DNA of 64,000 nt from Bin87 sp034420475 (GTDB lineage Bacteria > Chloroflexota > Dehalococcoidia > Lucifugimonadales > UBA3495), in contig DAOULH010000069.1 of the NCBI GenBank assembly GCA_034420475.1, positions 1-64,000 of the forward strand, given 5' to 3'. Below are positions 16,090-24,839 of this stretch, piece by piece. The stretch's first letter is position 1; each line of letters opens with the position of its first letter. The translations under genes were made by a program, and so were the position numbers. The notes below the pieces were generated by a model, which was not told where the DNA came from, did not search any database, and saw only the letters and a list, made by a program, of their open reading frames with translations.

Positions 16090-16479
16090 TCAACTTGCCG
16101 ACACCCGGACCCGCGCGATCCCATCAACATGCTCGAAGTGGCCGTCGGCGTAAACCAAGTCGGCCCCGGTTTCCATTGCGTGGGCCGCAATCCAGACGTC
16201 GTTGGTCGGAATGGGCCGCCCTTTCGCCCTCAGTGCCGTCATTATCCGCGAGTACCGGTCCGCGGTCACCGGACCAGCGGGAATTAAGGACACGTAGGGA
16301 CGTTCGAGGAAGGATCGCAGTTCCGCAAGGTTTTGCTCGAAACGTGCCCCTTGCCGGAAGCCGTACAGCAGCTCACCTACCACCACAGCGGAGAACAGCG
16401 CCTCCTCAGCGTCTCGTATCAGATCTCTCACCTCGTGGTTGCCGCGCATGAACGCGGAGTAGGCGTTGGAATCCAGCAG
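16090..16479 (-). CDS. PIN-domain VapC/FitB-like toxin with abnormal start region
   Basis: The reading encodes LLDSNAYSAFMRGN (first PIN Asp), SAVVVGELLYGFRQG and a C-terminal TNDVWIAAHAMETGADLVYADGHFEHV, which together are a complete FitB/VapC PIN domain of about 129 residues. However, no ATG or GTG lies ahead of the first Asp in this frame: the codons before it are TGA (the antitoxin stop), GTC, CTG, CTG. The ATG that overlaps the antitoxin stop is in another frame and would need one base fewer to read into LLDSN. Either a CTG start is used, or a one-base insertion has damaged the gene. The first internal ATG (16449) would drop the catalytic Asp. Confidence 0.65.
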   Translation of the reverse strand: MLDSNAYSAFMRGNHEVRDLIRDAEEALFSAVVVGELLYGFRQGARFEQNLAELRSFLERPYVSLIPAGPVTADRYSRIMTALRAKGRPIPTNDVWIAAHAMETGADLVYADGHFEHVDGIARVRVSAS

Positions 16480-16482
16480 GAC

Positions 16483-16746
16483 TCATGACCACGCTGCCTC
16501 GTCCACCGTCTCGAAGGCCTCAAGAGCTGCATCGAAACTCTCAGCTTCATCCCGGCTCCATGCGCCGAAGAGGTCGTCCAACGAAGCGCCTATAGCGTTG
16601 GGATTCCTCTTGCTGTCCGTCAGGCCGGCGCCCTTCCTGAGCAGCCGCAACGCCACCTGATTCAGGGATATCCCCTCCTGATTTGCCAAGCGACGCATAA
16701 TGGCGTCGAGTTCGTCGTCGAACCCCCTGACTGTCAGTTGGTTCAT
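16483..16746 (-). CDS. FitA/ribbon-helix-helix-type antitoxin
   Basis: An 87-residue protein: MNQLTVRGFDDELDAIMRRLANQEG followed by ISLNQVALRLLRKGAGL is a ribbon-helix-helix DNA-binding domain of the kind found in FitA/VapB antitoxins. The acidic C-terminus (ESFDAALEAFETVDEAAW) would bind and block the toxin. The start ATG 16746 has GAGGAA upstream. The PIN toxin gene follows directly. An AT-rich inverted repeat at 16768-16796, 22 bases upstream of the start, is a likely operator for self-repression. Confidence 0.8.
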   Translation of the reverse strand: MNQLTVRGFDDELDAIMRRLANQEGISLNQVALRLLRKGAGLTDSKRNPNAIGASLDDLFGAWSRDEAESFDAALEAFETVDEAAWS

Positions 16747-16767
16747 ATCGTGTTCCTCTGGCGAGTC

Positions 16768-16796
16768 ATATTTTGAGGCTATTTGAGGCAAAATAT
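16768..16796 (-). promoter_or_regulatory. Inverted-repeat operator candidate upstream of FitA-like antitoxin
   Basis: ATATTTTG (16768-16775) and CAAAATAT (16789-16796) are perfect inverted arms around a 13-base spacer, which also contains a direct repeat of TTTGAGGC. Such palindromes are usual targets of RHH antitoxins. The remainder of the gap up to 17049 shows no gene. Confidence 0.55.
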
Positions 16797-17049
16797 AGGT
16801 CAATCCCGTGTAGGTCAAGACTGGCTGGTCAATTCTTATGCTAGCAGCCGCCACTGCCAGGCAAATGACCCACGATACACACAGGACACAATCGGCGCGA
16901 GGTGTTAGGCTACGGGCGATTTGCGGCCACGGCATGGCGCTCAACCGGTCACGTGAGTTGAGCAACCGCCCGGTTTACGCTTCAATCACGACACGAGACA
17001 ATCGACAAGCAACTGCAAGCGACGCATATTTACCGCAGGAGGCCAAAGC

Positions 17050-18597
17050 ATGAGGTACGACTATATCGTTGTCGGCGGGGGGTCCGCCGGGTGCACCATC
17101 GCCAGCCGGCTGTCGGAGGACCCGGACCGCTCCGTGCTGCTGCTGGAAGCGGGGCCGGACTATCCGGTCTTTGAGACACTGCCCGACGACCTGAAACTGG
17201 GTAACAACGTGTGGCTCTCGGCCTACGGGCCGCACAACTGGGGCTACACCGCCAAGATCACCGAGGAGCAGGACAACCTGACGATCCCGAGGGGCAAGGC
17301 CACCGGCGGCTCCAGCGCGGTGAACGGGCAGGTGCTCTTCCGGGGCATCCCCGAAGACTACGACCGCTGGGCCGAGTGGGGCAACGACGAGTGGAGCTTC
17401 ACCCGGTGCCTGCCCTACTTCAACAAGCTGGAGACCGACCTGGACTTCGGCGGCGACGACTTCCACGGATCCGACGGGCCGGTGCCGGTGCGCCGCGCTC
17501 CCCGCAACGAGTGGCTGCCTCACGCGGTGGCCTTCGAGCGGGCCTGCCTGGACGAGGGCTTCCCCCAGGACGAAGACCAGAACCATCCCGAGTCCACCGG
17601 CGTCTCGCCCCGGGCGCGCAACACCATCGACGGCGTGCGCATGAGCATGGCCATCAACTACCTGGACATCGCGCGGCACCGCCTGAACCTGACCATCCGA
17701 GGCGGCGTGACGGCGCGGCGGATCATATTTGACGGCAACCGGGCGGTCGGAATCGAGGCCGAGAGCGGCGGCGAGGTCTTCACGGTGGAGGGCGGCGAGA
17801 TCATCGTCAGCAGCGGGGCCGTGGCGTCGCCGCAACTGCTGATGCTGTCCGGCGTCGGGCCGGCGGAGCACCTGCGCAGCCTGGGCATCCCGGTGGTGCA
17901 CGACTCGCCGGGCGTGGGCAAGAACCTGCGCGACCATCCCGCGGCGTCGGTGCTGTACCGGGGCAAGGGCGACAAGCCCGACGTGCAGGCGCCGGTGATC
18001 CAGGTGGGGCTGCGCTACACGGTGGAGGGCTCCGACCTGCGCAACGACATGCAGCTGAGCCCCAACCTGATGACCAGCGAGCACCGGCCGGCCCACGTCG
18101 CCATCGACGAGGACCTCAATTACCTGGGCATGGGCGCGAGCCTGCAACTGGCCTTGGGCCAGGGCGAGCTGACCCTGCAATCCACCGACCCCCACGTGCA
18201 GCCGTTCCTGAACTACAACTACTACCAGGAACCGGAGGACCTGCGCCGGATGCGAGAGGCGATACGCCTGGGCGTGCGGATGGCGGAGCGGCCTCCGTTC
18301 TCCGACCTGATCGAGGAACGGATCATGCCCACCGACGAGGAGCTGGCATCCGACGAGCTGCTGGACGACTGGCTGCGCAAGAACTCCGGCACGTCGCACC
18401 ACATATCGGGCACGTGCAAGATGGGGCCGGACTCGGATCCCCTGGCAGTGGTGGACCAGCAGCTGAAGGTGAAGGGAATCGAGGGCCTGCGCGTGGCCGA
18501 TGCATCGGTCATGCCGGACTGCATCCGGGCCAACACCAACGCCACCACAATCATGATCGGCGAGAAGGTATCGGACTACATCAAGGAAGGGCGGTAA
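17050..18597 (+). CDS. GMC-family oxidoreductase (choline dehydrogenase-like)
   Basis: A 515-residue FAD-dependent oxidoreductase. The N-terminal FAD-binding motif is YIVVGGGSAGCTIASRLSED, then LLLEAGPDY; GKATGGSSAVNGQVLFRG is the first GMC signature; GAVASPQLLMLSGVGPAEHL is the second. At the C-terminus, a His in TSHHISGTCKMG and an Asn in RANTNATTIMIGE form the usual catalytic pair for alcohol oxidation. There is no signal peptide. The substrate is unknown, since the family covers many alcohols and polyols. A second GMC protein of the same length is encoded at 29838-31385. ATG start. Confidence 0.92.
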   Translation: MRYDYIVVGGGSAGCTIASRLSEDPDRSVLLLEAGPDYPVFETLPDDLKLGNNVWLSAYGPHNWGYTAKITEEQDNLTIPRGKATGGSSAVNGQVLFRGIPEDYDRWAEWGNDEWSFTRCLPYFNKLETDLDFGGDDFHGSDGPVPVRRAPRNEWLPHAVAFERACLDEGFPQDEDQNHPESTGVSPRARNTIDGVRMSMAINYLDIARHRLNLTIRGGVTARRIIFDGNRAVGIEAESGGEVFTVEGGEIIVSSGAVASPQLLMLSGVGPAEHLRSLGIPVVHDSPGVGKNLRDHPAASVLYRGKGDKPDVQAPVIQVGLRYTVEGSDLRNDMQLSPNLMTSEHRPAHVAIDEDLNYLGMGASLQLALGQGELTLQSTDPHVQPFLNYNYYQEPEDLRRMREAIRLGVRMAERPPFSDLIEERIMPTDEELASDELLDDWLRKNSGTSHHISGTCKMGPDSDPLAVVDQQLKVKGIEGLRVADASVMPDCIRANTNATTIMIGEKVSDYIKEGR

Positions 18598-18608
18598 CCG
18601 GAGGAATC

Positions 18609-18716
18609 GTCAGAATCAGGATTAGCTGGATTAGCGGATTTTCAGGATGAGGCCGGCTGCCGCATCAACCAGACCAATCCTGCCAATCCGTCAATCCGGT
18701 AAATCCTGATTCTGAC
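18609..18716. repeat. Dispersed CAGGATT-type inverted repeat, family B (copy 3)
   Basis: Starts GTCAGAATCAGGATTAGCTG and ends AATCCTGATTCTGAC, with AATCC-spaced words in between. Lies between the GMC and VOC genes. Confidence 0.8.
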
Positions 18717-18737
18717 TGCACGGGGAGGTTCACAGCA

Positions 18738-19214
18738 ATGGAAGTCCAATGGATGAACCATACCGGGTTCGTGGTCAGCGACATGGAACGCTCCCTGGCG
18801 TTTTACCGCGACCTGCTGGGTCTCAGCATCGAGCGGGACCAGGTATTGGAAGGCGATTTCATCTCGGAAGTCGTGGGGTATCCCGAGGCGCGGCTGCACA
18901 TCGTGTACCTGGGGGTCGGGGACCAACGGCACTCGGTGGAGCTGATCCAGTACCTGAACCCGCCGGGCGATGCCGTCGCGCTGCCGCAGCGCCACCAGGT
19001 GGGCGCGAGCCACCTGGGCATCATCGTTGACGATCTGGACGCCTTTTACGCCGACCTCAGCGCCAGGGGCGTGCGGTTCGTCAGCCCGCCGGCGACCCGG
19101 CCCAACCCGGTGTACCCGGCGGCCAGCAAGGGCTGCTACATGGAAGACCCGGACGGAAACTGGCTGGAACTGCTGGAGCGAGGGCCGGCGCCGCCCGACG
19201 CGACCTCGGTGTGA
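18738..19214 (+). CDS. VOC-family (glyoxalase/dioxygenase-like) protein
   Basis: A 158-residue vicinal-oxygen-chelate protein with one full betaalphabetabetabeta pair: HTGFVVSDMERSLAFYRDLLGL at the N-terminus, ASHLGIIVDDLDAFYADLSARGVRF in the middle, and CYMEDPDGNWLELLE at the C-terminus. Candidate metal ligands are His in NHTGF, His in SHLGI and Glu in WLELLE, so it probably binds a divalent metal. Function in the family ranges from glyoxalase to ring-cleaving dioxygenase or epimerase. It follows the GMC gene in the same direction, with a repeat element between, which hints at a shared catabolic role. Confidence 0.88.
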   Translation: MEVQWMNHTGFVVSDMERSLAFYRDLLGLSIERDQVLEGDFISEVVGYPEARLHIVYLGVGDQRHSVELIQYLNPPGDAVALPQRHQVGASHLGIIVDDLDAFYADLSARGVRFVSPPATRPNPVYPAASKGCYMEDPDGNWLELLERGPAPPDATSV

Positions 19215-19288
19215 GCGCCGAGGCGGCAGCCGGAAACTGAACTTAGCAGCAAGGGGTTCCGGCTCATGCGTGCCCGCTTTCGTAAATA

Positions 19289-19398
19289 GTCAGCATCAGG
19301 ATTTACTGGATTTTAAGATTTGGCAGGATTGAGAGATCTCCGTCACGGAACGGTTCCAATCCGGATAATCCCCAAATCTTGAAAATCCTGATTCTGAC
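19289..19398. repeat. Dispersed CAGGATT-type inverted repeat, family B (copy 4)
   Basis: Starts GTCAGCATCAGGATTTACTG and ends AAATCCTGATTCTGAC. It lies between the convergent VOC and MFS genes and may act as a transcript end. Confidence 0.8.
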
Positions 19399-19449
19399 GT
19401 TTCCCCGCCGCAAACTGGGCACGCCCACCCGCTGCCGGCAGGTTGCGCC

Positions 19450-20805
19450 TTAGGAGTCGCCGGCGGCCGGAGCCGGGGCAGGTACGGGAACGGCGGGGGC
19501 GGGGGCGGTCGGGATGCGGGGACGCTTGGCGAACAGGAAGCAGATACCGCCCAGGAAGTTGAAACCTGCCAGCACCAGGAAAGCCACAGTGTAGGACCCC
19601 TGCCAGTCGTACATGTAACCGGCGAAGGGGCCGGCCCCCAGCAGCAGAATGTTCATGGGGATGGTGCTGATGCCCAGGATTTTGCCGAAATTGCCCCGAC
19701 CGAAGTACTCGCCCCGGATTGACGTGGTCAGCGGGTTGCGTCCGCCGAAACCCAGGCCGAAAGCGACCGCAAATGCGTAGAACATCCAGAGGTCGGTGCT
19801 GAAGGTCAACAGGACCACGGCGCCGGCCTGAATGGTGGTGAAGACGAAAATGCTGATGCGCTTGGGGAACCGGTCGCCCATGTACCCGCCAAGGAGCTGC
19901 GCCCACATGGCGACAAAGGTATAGGTGGTGACCACCGGCGCGATATGTGCCCCGAACCCGGCGTCGTTCAAAAACAGGCCCAGGTGGGTCATAATGGCCA
20001 GGATGATCATGCTGGTCAAGCCATGTCCCACGGCGATGAGCCAGAACGCCGCGGTGCGTACCGCCTGCTGGGCCGTCAAGCCCTGTGGCGCGGACGGGCT
20101 GCGCTGACCGCCACGCGCGCGGCCGGCTGGCTCGGCCTCTCCGTCCATCTGCAGGCCCATATCCTCCGGTTTGTCGCGAATTACCAGGTAGAACGGAACG
20201 GCGGAGGCGAACACCACCACGGCGACCACCAACGCAGTGCCCTGCCATCCGATGGGACTGTTGATGCCCAATCCGATGAGGGGCACCACAATCAGGGCTC
20301 CGCCGCGGCTGATCCAGTTGGCCCAGGCCATGGCGGTTGCCATACGCCGGGAGAACCAGTTGTTGATGGTGGTCATCATGGGCACCCAACTGCCCATGCC
20401 CTGCCCCAGGGCCATCACCATGAAGGCGAAGTAGAAGGTGTACAGAGGCGAAACCGGCCAGAATTCGGCGCCGATTTGGGAAAAAGCCAGGAAACCGAAG
20501 CCCAGGATGATGAACCCGATCAGCACCATCTTCCGACCGCCCAGCTTGTCGGTAAGATAGCCTTCGATGGGGCCCATCAACCCGCCTTCAATCCGCGTCA
20601 ACGCCATGGCCATGGACAGGGCGCCCCGTTTCCAGCCGAAATGGGCCTCCAGCGCCGGATTCCACAGCGTCATCGCGTGGAACATGGGCACCGTGGCGAC
20701 GGTCATCACGAAGCCGGTGATGGCGACGATGTACCAGCCGTAGTAGATGTTGGGCCGGCGGAAGCGAGAGCGTGGCCCGGCGGACGGTGCGGCGTTACTG
20801 CTCAT
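19450..20805 (-). CDS. MFS transporter (OFA/monocarboxylate-type)
   Basis: A 451-residue inner-membrane carrier with about twelve hydrophobic segments. The start YYGWYIVAITGFVMTVATVPMFHAMTLWNP and the early FGWKRGALSMAMAL are typical of oxalate/formate antiporter-like and monocarboxylate-like MFS proteins. The loop GYLTDKLGGRKMVLIGF is the MFS signature between helices 2 and 3. The second half starts after a hydrophilic loop with AEPAGRARGGQRSP. ATG 20805 is chosen; the longer reading starts in noncoding sequence. It is divergent from the hydrolase gene. It may import an organic acid for the neighbouring enzymes. Confidence 0.85.
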   Translation of the reverse strand: MSSNAAPSAGPRSRFRRPNIYYGWYIVAITGFVMTVATVPMFHAMTLWNPALEAHFGWKRGALSMAMALTRIEGGLMGPIEGYLTDKLGGRKMVLIGFIILGFGFLAFSQIGAEFWPVSPLYTFYFAFMVMALGQGMGSWVPMMTTINNWFSRRMATAMAWANWISRGGALIVVPLIGLGINSPIGWQGTALVVAVVVFASAVPFYLVIRDKPEDMGLQMDGEAEPAGRARGGQRSPSAPQGLTAQQAVRTAAFWLIAVGHGLTSMIILAIMTHLGLFLNDAGFGAHIAPVVTTYTFVAMWAQLLGGYMGDRFPKRISIFVFTTIQAGAVVLLTFSTDLWMFYAFAVAFGLGFGGRNPLTTSIRGEYFGRGNFGKILGISTIPMNILLLGAGPFAGYMYDWQGSYTVAFLVLAGFNFLGGICFLFAKRPRIPTAPAPAVPVPAPAPAAGDS

Positions 20806-21066
20806 GGCGGTTAAGGAAAGCGGCGAAATGCGACGATTGCCGTTGCGCAACGCGGCACATTCTACGCCTTTGGTGAATATGGGCACAAGACATACAGAGT
20901 GATGCCAAATATCACGAACCGTTATCCGGCGCAACGGTTTATCCCGGGGCGATGTTCCGGACACGGGATTGCTATGTGGTGCCGGCGGTGCCAAACTTGG
21001 GGCAGATCGAACAACCCACCCATCCCATACCGACACTCCTCAACCGACACTCCGCAGAGGTGTAAC

Positions 21067-21882
21067 GTGAGCAGCGCGCAAATCAACGGAATCGACCTGC
21101 ACTACCAGAGCTACGGCGAGGGCGAGGCCATCGTGTTCGCCCACGGCGCCGGCGGCAACCTGCTGAGCTGGTGGCAGCAGATACCCTTCTTCTCCCAGCG
21201 GTACCGGTGCATCACCTTCGACCACCGGGGGTTCGGCCACTCGTATGACGTACCCAACGGGCCGGGCGCGAACTCCTTTGTCGACGACCTGCGGGGTCTG
21301 CTGGACCACCTGGGGATCGAGTCGGCGCACCTGGTGGCGCAGTCCATGGGCGGGCGGACGATGCTGGGGTTCGCCGCAGCGTACCCCGAACGGGTCAAGA
21401 GCCTGGTGATGGCTGACACCGTGGGCGGGATGAACGTGCCGGAGGTGCTGGAGCAGCAGCGCATCTGGGCGGAGAAACAGGCGTCCAACCCTGCCGCCAA
21501 CGTGGACATCGGCTACCGTGCCGTGGCGCCCCTGTTCGTCCAGCGCAATCCCAACCTGGCCAATCTGTACCTCCAGGTATCGCGCACCAACCCGCCGCGT
21601 CACACGCCGCCGGGCGGGATGTCCATGGGGCCGGACGCTGATCAACTGGCGAACCTGAAAGTCCCAACGCTGTTCTTCGTGGGCGAGGACGACCAGATCT
21701 CGCCGCCGCAGGTCATCGAGGCCGGCGTGCGGGCCATCCCCGGCGCGCGGCTGCTGCGGGTGCCCGAGGCGGGCCACTCGGTCTATTTCGAGAAGCCGGA
21801 CATCTTCAACTTCGAGGTGCTGCGGTTCATCGAGGCGGCAGTGACCGCGCCGGAGCCGGTTGCGGCTGGGGTCGGAGACTGA
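21067..21882 (+). CDS. Alpha/beta hydrolase
   Basis: A 271-residue alpha/beta-hydrolase fold protein. It has IVFAHGAGGNLLSWW (oxyanion-hole strand), ITFDHRGFGHSY, and the nucleophile elbow LVAQSMGGRTMLGFA with Ser as nucleophile. A late Asp in FFVGEDDQISPP and a His in EAGHSVYFEKPD complete the triad. It may cleave an ester, lactone or C-C bond. The start GTG 21067 has GAGG ahead of it; an earlier in-frame ATG would lack a ribosome site. One base separates its stop from the next start, so it is cotranscribed with the enoyl-CoA hydratase. Confidence 0.88.
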   Translation: MSSAQINGIDLHYQSYGEGEAIVFAHGAGGNLLSWWQQIPFFSQRYRCITFDHRGFGHSYDVPNGPGANSFVDDLRGLLDHLGIESAHLVAQSMGGRTMLGFAAAYPERVKSLVMADTVGGMNVPEVLEQQRIWAEKQASNPAANVDIGYRAVAPLFVQRNPNLANLYLQVSRTNPPRHTPPGGMSMGPDADQLANLKVPTLFFVGEDDQISPPQVIEAGVRAIPGARLLRVPEAGHSVYFEKPDIFNFEVLRFIEAAVTAPEPVAAGVGD

Positions 21883-21883
21883 C

Positions 21884-22654
21884 ATGCCTGGCGGAGTATC
21901 CGTAGAACTGAAGGACGGCATCGCCACAGTGTCCGTCCAAGGCCGCACCCACCTGAACCTGCTGGGGCCGGGGGTGTTCCGGGAGCTGCGGGAGCGGGTT
22001 GAGGAGTGCGGCAACGACCCGACCGTGCGGGCCATCATCCTGCGTGGGGCCGGCGAGCGGGCGTTTTCGGCCGGGGTGGACCTGCGCGAGATGAAGGACC
22101 TGACCCCGTTGACGGCGGAGCAGTTCATCCGCAGCCTGCACCGTGCGGCGCGCATCCTGGTGGACGTGCCGGTTCCAGTGGTCGCCGCGATACAGGGGCC
22201 GTGCCTGGGCGGCGCGCTGGAGCTGGCGTTGGCCGCCGACATCCGCATCGCGTCGGCCGATGCCATATTCGGGCTGCCGGAGGTGCGGGTGGGTCTGCCC
22301 TCGGTAATCGAGGCGTCGCTGCTGCCGCCCACGGTGGGCCTGGGCCGGGCGCGGAAGATGCTGCTCACCGGAGAGACTGTTGACGCTGCCGAGGCACACC
22401 GCATCGGGCTGGTGGACGAAGTGGTCGAGCACGATCAGGTGCACCCACTCGCGATGAACACGGCGCGGGAGTTCCTGGGCATGGCCCGGCCCGTGCTGGC
22501 CTCGCAGAAGGACATCGTTACCAAATGGCTGGAACTGGGCGAGGCGGAGTCGGCGGAGTACACCATCAAGGCCTTCGCCCTGGGGTTTGCCACGCCGTAC
22601 CCCCACGAGGCCATGACGGCCTTCCTGGAGAAGCGCGCGCCGCGATTTGACTGA
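21884..22654 (+). CDS. Enoyl-CoA hydratase/isomerase family protein
   Basis: A 256-residue crotonase-fold protein. The key blocks are RAIILRGAGERAFSAGVDLREM (first oxyanion-hole strand) and VAAIQGPCLGGALELALAADIRIAS (second), followed by FGLPEVRVGLPSVIEASLLPPTVG. The position of the first catalytic Glu is occupied in ELALAAD and the second near LPEVRVGLP, as in hydratases. It should process CoA thioesters in a beta-oxidation-like or aromatic pathway. It starts one base past the stop of the alpha/beta hydrolase. Confidence 0.88.
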   Translation: MPGGVSVELKDGIATVSVQGRTHLNLLGPGVFRELRERVEECGNDPTVRAIILRGAGERAFSAGVDLREMKDLTPLTAEQFIRSLHRAARILVDVPVPVVAAIQGPCLGGALELALAADIRIASADAIFGLPEVRVGLPSVIEASLLPPTVGLGRARKMLLTGETVDAAEAHRIGLVDEVVEHDQVHPLAMNTAREFLGMARPVLASQKDIVTKWLELGEAESAEYTIKAFALGFATPYPHEAMTAFLEKRAPRFD

Positions 22655-22661
22655 TAAGATC

Positions 22662-22752
22662 GTCATTGCGAGCGCAGCGCGGCAATCTCGTTGGACTAAC
22701 GGACGCAGCTACGAGAGCGAGATCGCCGCGTCGCTACGCTCCTCGCGATGAC
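22662..22752. repeat. Dispersed palindromic element, family A (copy 3)
   Basis: Left arm GTCATTGCGAGCGCAGCGCG then GCAATCTCGT; right arm GCGAGATCGCCGCGTCGC then CTCCTCGCGATGAC. It separates the crotonase and nitroreductase genes. Confidence 0.8.
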
Positions 22753-22788
22753 AAACCACCTAGGTATGAGACCGGAGGAGTACACCCA

Positions 22789-23430
22789 ATGACGGAATCC
22801 ACCGAACTGTTTCACATCATGCGCACCACACGGGCCATGCGCCGGCTCAAGCCCGACCCGGTGCCCGACGAGCTGATACATCGCATCCTGCAGGCCGGAC
22901 AGTGGGCCGCCAACGGCGGAGCCAACCAGCGCTGGCGGTTCCTGGTGGTCAAGGACCGCAGCATCAAGGAGCAGGTGCAGAAGTGGTACCAGAAGGCGTT
23001 CGACGAGGTGGTCGGGCCGCGCTACCGGGGCAGCGAGCCGCCTCCCGGCTCCAGCCCGGGCCGGTACCGCCGGCAGCACGACGCGGTGGAATACCTGACC
23101 GAGCACTACCACGAGGCGCCGGTGTGGATCGTGGCCTGCCAGGACGACGGCGCGGAGACGCCAACCCGCTCTGCCGGCGCCTCGATCTACCCGGCGGTGC
23201 AGAACATGCTGCTGGCCGCCCGCGCATTGGGGCTCGGCTCGACGCTCACCAGTCGGCACCTGCGCCACGAGAAAGAGGTTGAGGAGATTCTGGGCCTGCC
23301 GCCCGGTGTCCACTCCTACGCCATCCTGCCCATCGGCTACCCTATGGGCAACTTCGGTCCGGTGCGACGGGGGCCGCTGTCCGACGTGGTGTACCTGGAC
23401 CGGTGGGGCGAGACCTACATCGCTGATTAA
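22789..23430 (+). CDS. Nitroreductase-family FMN protein
   Basis: A 213-residue protein of the nitroreductase fold: MRTTRAMRRLKPDPVPDELIHRILQAGQWA at the start is the FMN phosphate-binding region, NQRWRFLVVKDRS follows, and ASIYPAVQNMLLAARALGLGSTLTS is the conserved dimer helix. It uses FMN and NAD(P)H to reduce nitro, quinone or similar groups; the substrate is not known. The start ATG 22789 has GGAGGAG about 10 bases upstream and lies past the family A repeat. It belongs to the same forward run as the hydrolase and hydratase. Confidence 0.88.
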   Translation: MTESTELFHIMRTTRAMRRLKPDPVPDELIHRILQAGQWAANGGANQRWRFLVVKDRSIKEQVQKWYQKAFDEVVGPRYRGSEPPPGSSPGRYRRQHDAVEYLTEHYHEAPVWIVACQDDGAETPTRSAGASIYPAVQNMLLAARALGLGSTLTSRHLRHEKEVEEILGLPPGVHSYAILPIGYPMGNFGPVRRGPLSDVVYLDRWGETYIAD

Positions 23431-23440
23431 ATCGGCTGAC

Positions 23441-23577
23441 CTCACGCGTACCCAGTTTCACACGAACTGTCATTGCGAGCGCAGCGCGGCAATCTCGTTA
23501 GGGCAAGGAAGCCGCCACGGGAACGAGATCGCCACGTCGTTGCGCTCCTGGCGATGACAAACTGGGTACGCGTGGGA
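23441..23577. repeat. Dispersed palindromic element, family A (copy 4, with outer arms)
   Basis: The outer left arm is CTCACGCGTACCCAGTTT and the outer right arm AAACTGGGTACGCGTGGG, around the CATTGCGAG core. This is one of the most complete copies. Confidence 0.85.
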
Positions 23578-23667
23578 TCGGCTGACGCACTGATGCTTGC
23601 GACGGGCAGGGGTGGGTGATCATTCGCCCCGGCAAGGCATGCACTATCGCATTGGGGGAGGGAACCG

Positions 23668-24780
23668 ATGGCGGATACTTTTCGTGCTGACCACGTGGGG
23701 AGCCTGCTGCGCCCGCCGGAGGTGCATGAGGCGCGGGCGGCCTATCAGGCGGGCGGTTTGAATGCGGACGAGTTGCGAGTAGTGGAGGACCGGGCCATCC
23801 TGGACGCCATCGAGCGACAGCAAGCCGCCGGCGTGTCGGTGTTCACCGACGGCGAGTTCCGCCGTACCGGGTTCCAGAACGACCTGATCGAGGCAGTGGA
23901 CGGGTTCATCATGCCGGAGCGGCCGGCCGTGGTCCGGGTCTGGCAGGGGCCGGGCGGCGAACCGACTGAGCAGGGCACGCGGCAGGTGGTGGGCGCAAAG
24001 TTGCGGCAGGCGCGGGGCCTGACCGAGAACCAGCGGGGGTTCCTGCAAGAGCACGCGCCGGGTCCGGTGAAAATGACGCTGCCCAGCCCCAGCCAGTTCC
24101 CGGCCATCGCCTACCAGCCGGGCATCAGCGACCGGTTCTATCCCACCCGCTCGGACCTGCTCTGGGAGATCGCCGGCTTCATCAAAGCAGAGATCGCTGC
24201 GCTGCTGGACGCTGGAGTCGACTACATCCAGATTGACGCACCGCGCTACAGCTACTACGTTGACCCGCGCTGGCGGGAGCACCTGCGGGAGCTGGGCGAG
24301 GACCCGGACGCGATGTTCGAGGAGGCGGTGAACGCGGACAACTTCTGCCTGGAAGGGGCGCAGCGGCCGGGCGTGACCATCGCCATGCACATCTGCCGGG
24401 GCAACAACCAGAGCAAGTGGTACGCCGAGGGCGGTTACGAGGCCATCGCCGAGCGGCTGTTCGGCTCGCTGGCGGTGGACCGGTTCCTGCTGGAATACGA
24501 CACGGAGCGGGCCGGCACCTTCGAGCCGCTGCGCTTCATGCCCGACGACAAGATGGTGGTGCTGGGCCTGGTCAGCAGCAAAGAAGCAGCGGTGGAGTCG
24601 CGGGACTACCTGCTGGAGCGCATCGAGGAGGCCAGCGCCTACGTGCCGTTGGATCGGCTGGCGCTGAGTCCGCAGTGCGGCTTCGCGTCAACGGCGGCGG
24701 GCAACCTGCTGACTGAAGAGGACCAGTGGCGCAAGCTGGAGCTGGTGGCTGAGGTTGCGGGGGAGGTTTGGGGCAGCTGA
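23668..24780 (+). CDS. Cobalamin-independent methionine synthase-like protein (MetE C-terminal domain type)
   Basis: A 370-residue single-domain protein resembling the C-terminal half of MetE (YxjG/YxjH type). It has FRADHVGSLLRPPEV at the N-terminus, VSVFTDGEFRRTGFQ, the zinc/substrate barrel region YIQIDAPRYSYYVDPRW, a HICRGNNQSKWYAEGGYEAIAERLF stretch with the His-x-Cys zinc ligand pair, and CGFASTAAGN at the end. Such stand-alone proteins often transfer methyl groups to thiols and may not make methionine from folate. It shows no riboswitch of its own. Confidence 0.85.
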   Translation: MADTFRADHVGSLLRPPEVHEARAAYQAGGLNADELRVVEDRAILDAIERQQAAGVSVFTDGEFRRTGFQNDLIEAVDGFIMPERPAVVRVWQGPGGEPTEQGTRQVVGAKLRQARGLTENQRGFLQEHAPGPVKMTLPSPSQFPAIAYQPGISDRFYPTRSDLLWEIAGFIKAEIAALLDAGVDYIQIDAPRYSYYVDPRWREHLRELGEDPDAMFEEAVNADNFCLEGAQRPGVTIAMHICRGNNQSKWYAEGGYEAIAERLFGSLAVDRFLLEYDTERAGTFEPLRFMPDDKMVVLGLVSSKEAAVESRDYLLERIEEASAYVPLDRLALSPQCGFASTAAGNLLTEEDQWRKLELVAEVAGEVWGS

Positions 24781-24839
24781 ACGCAGTGCGATGCAAGGGC
24801 GAAATCGGTAGGGGAATCTATCCGTCGATTGCAACTCGC

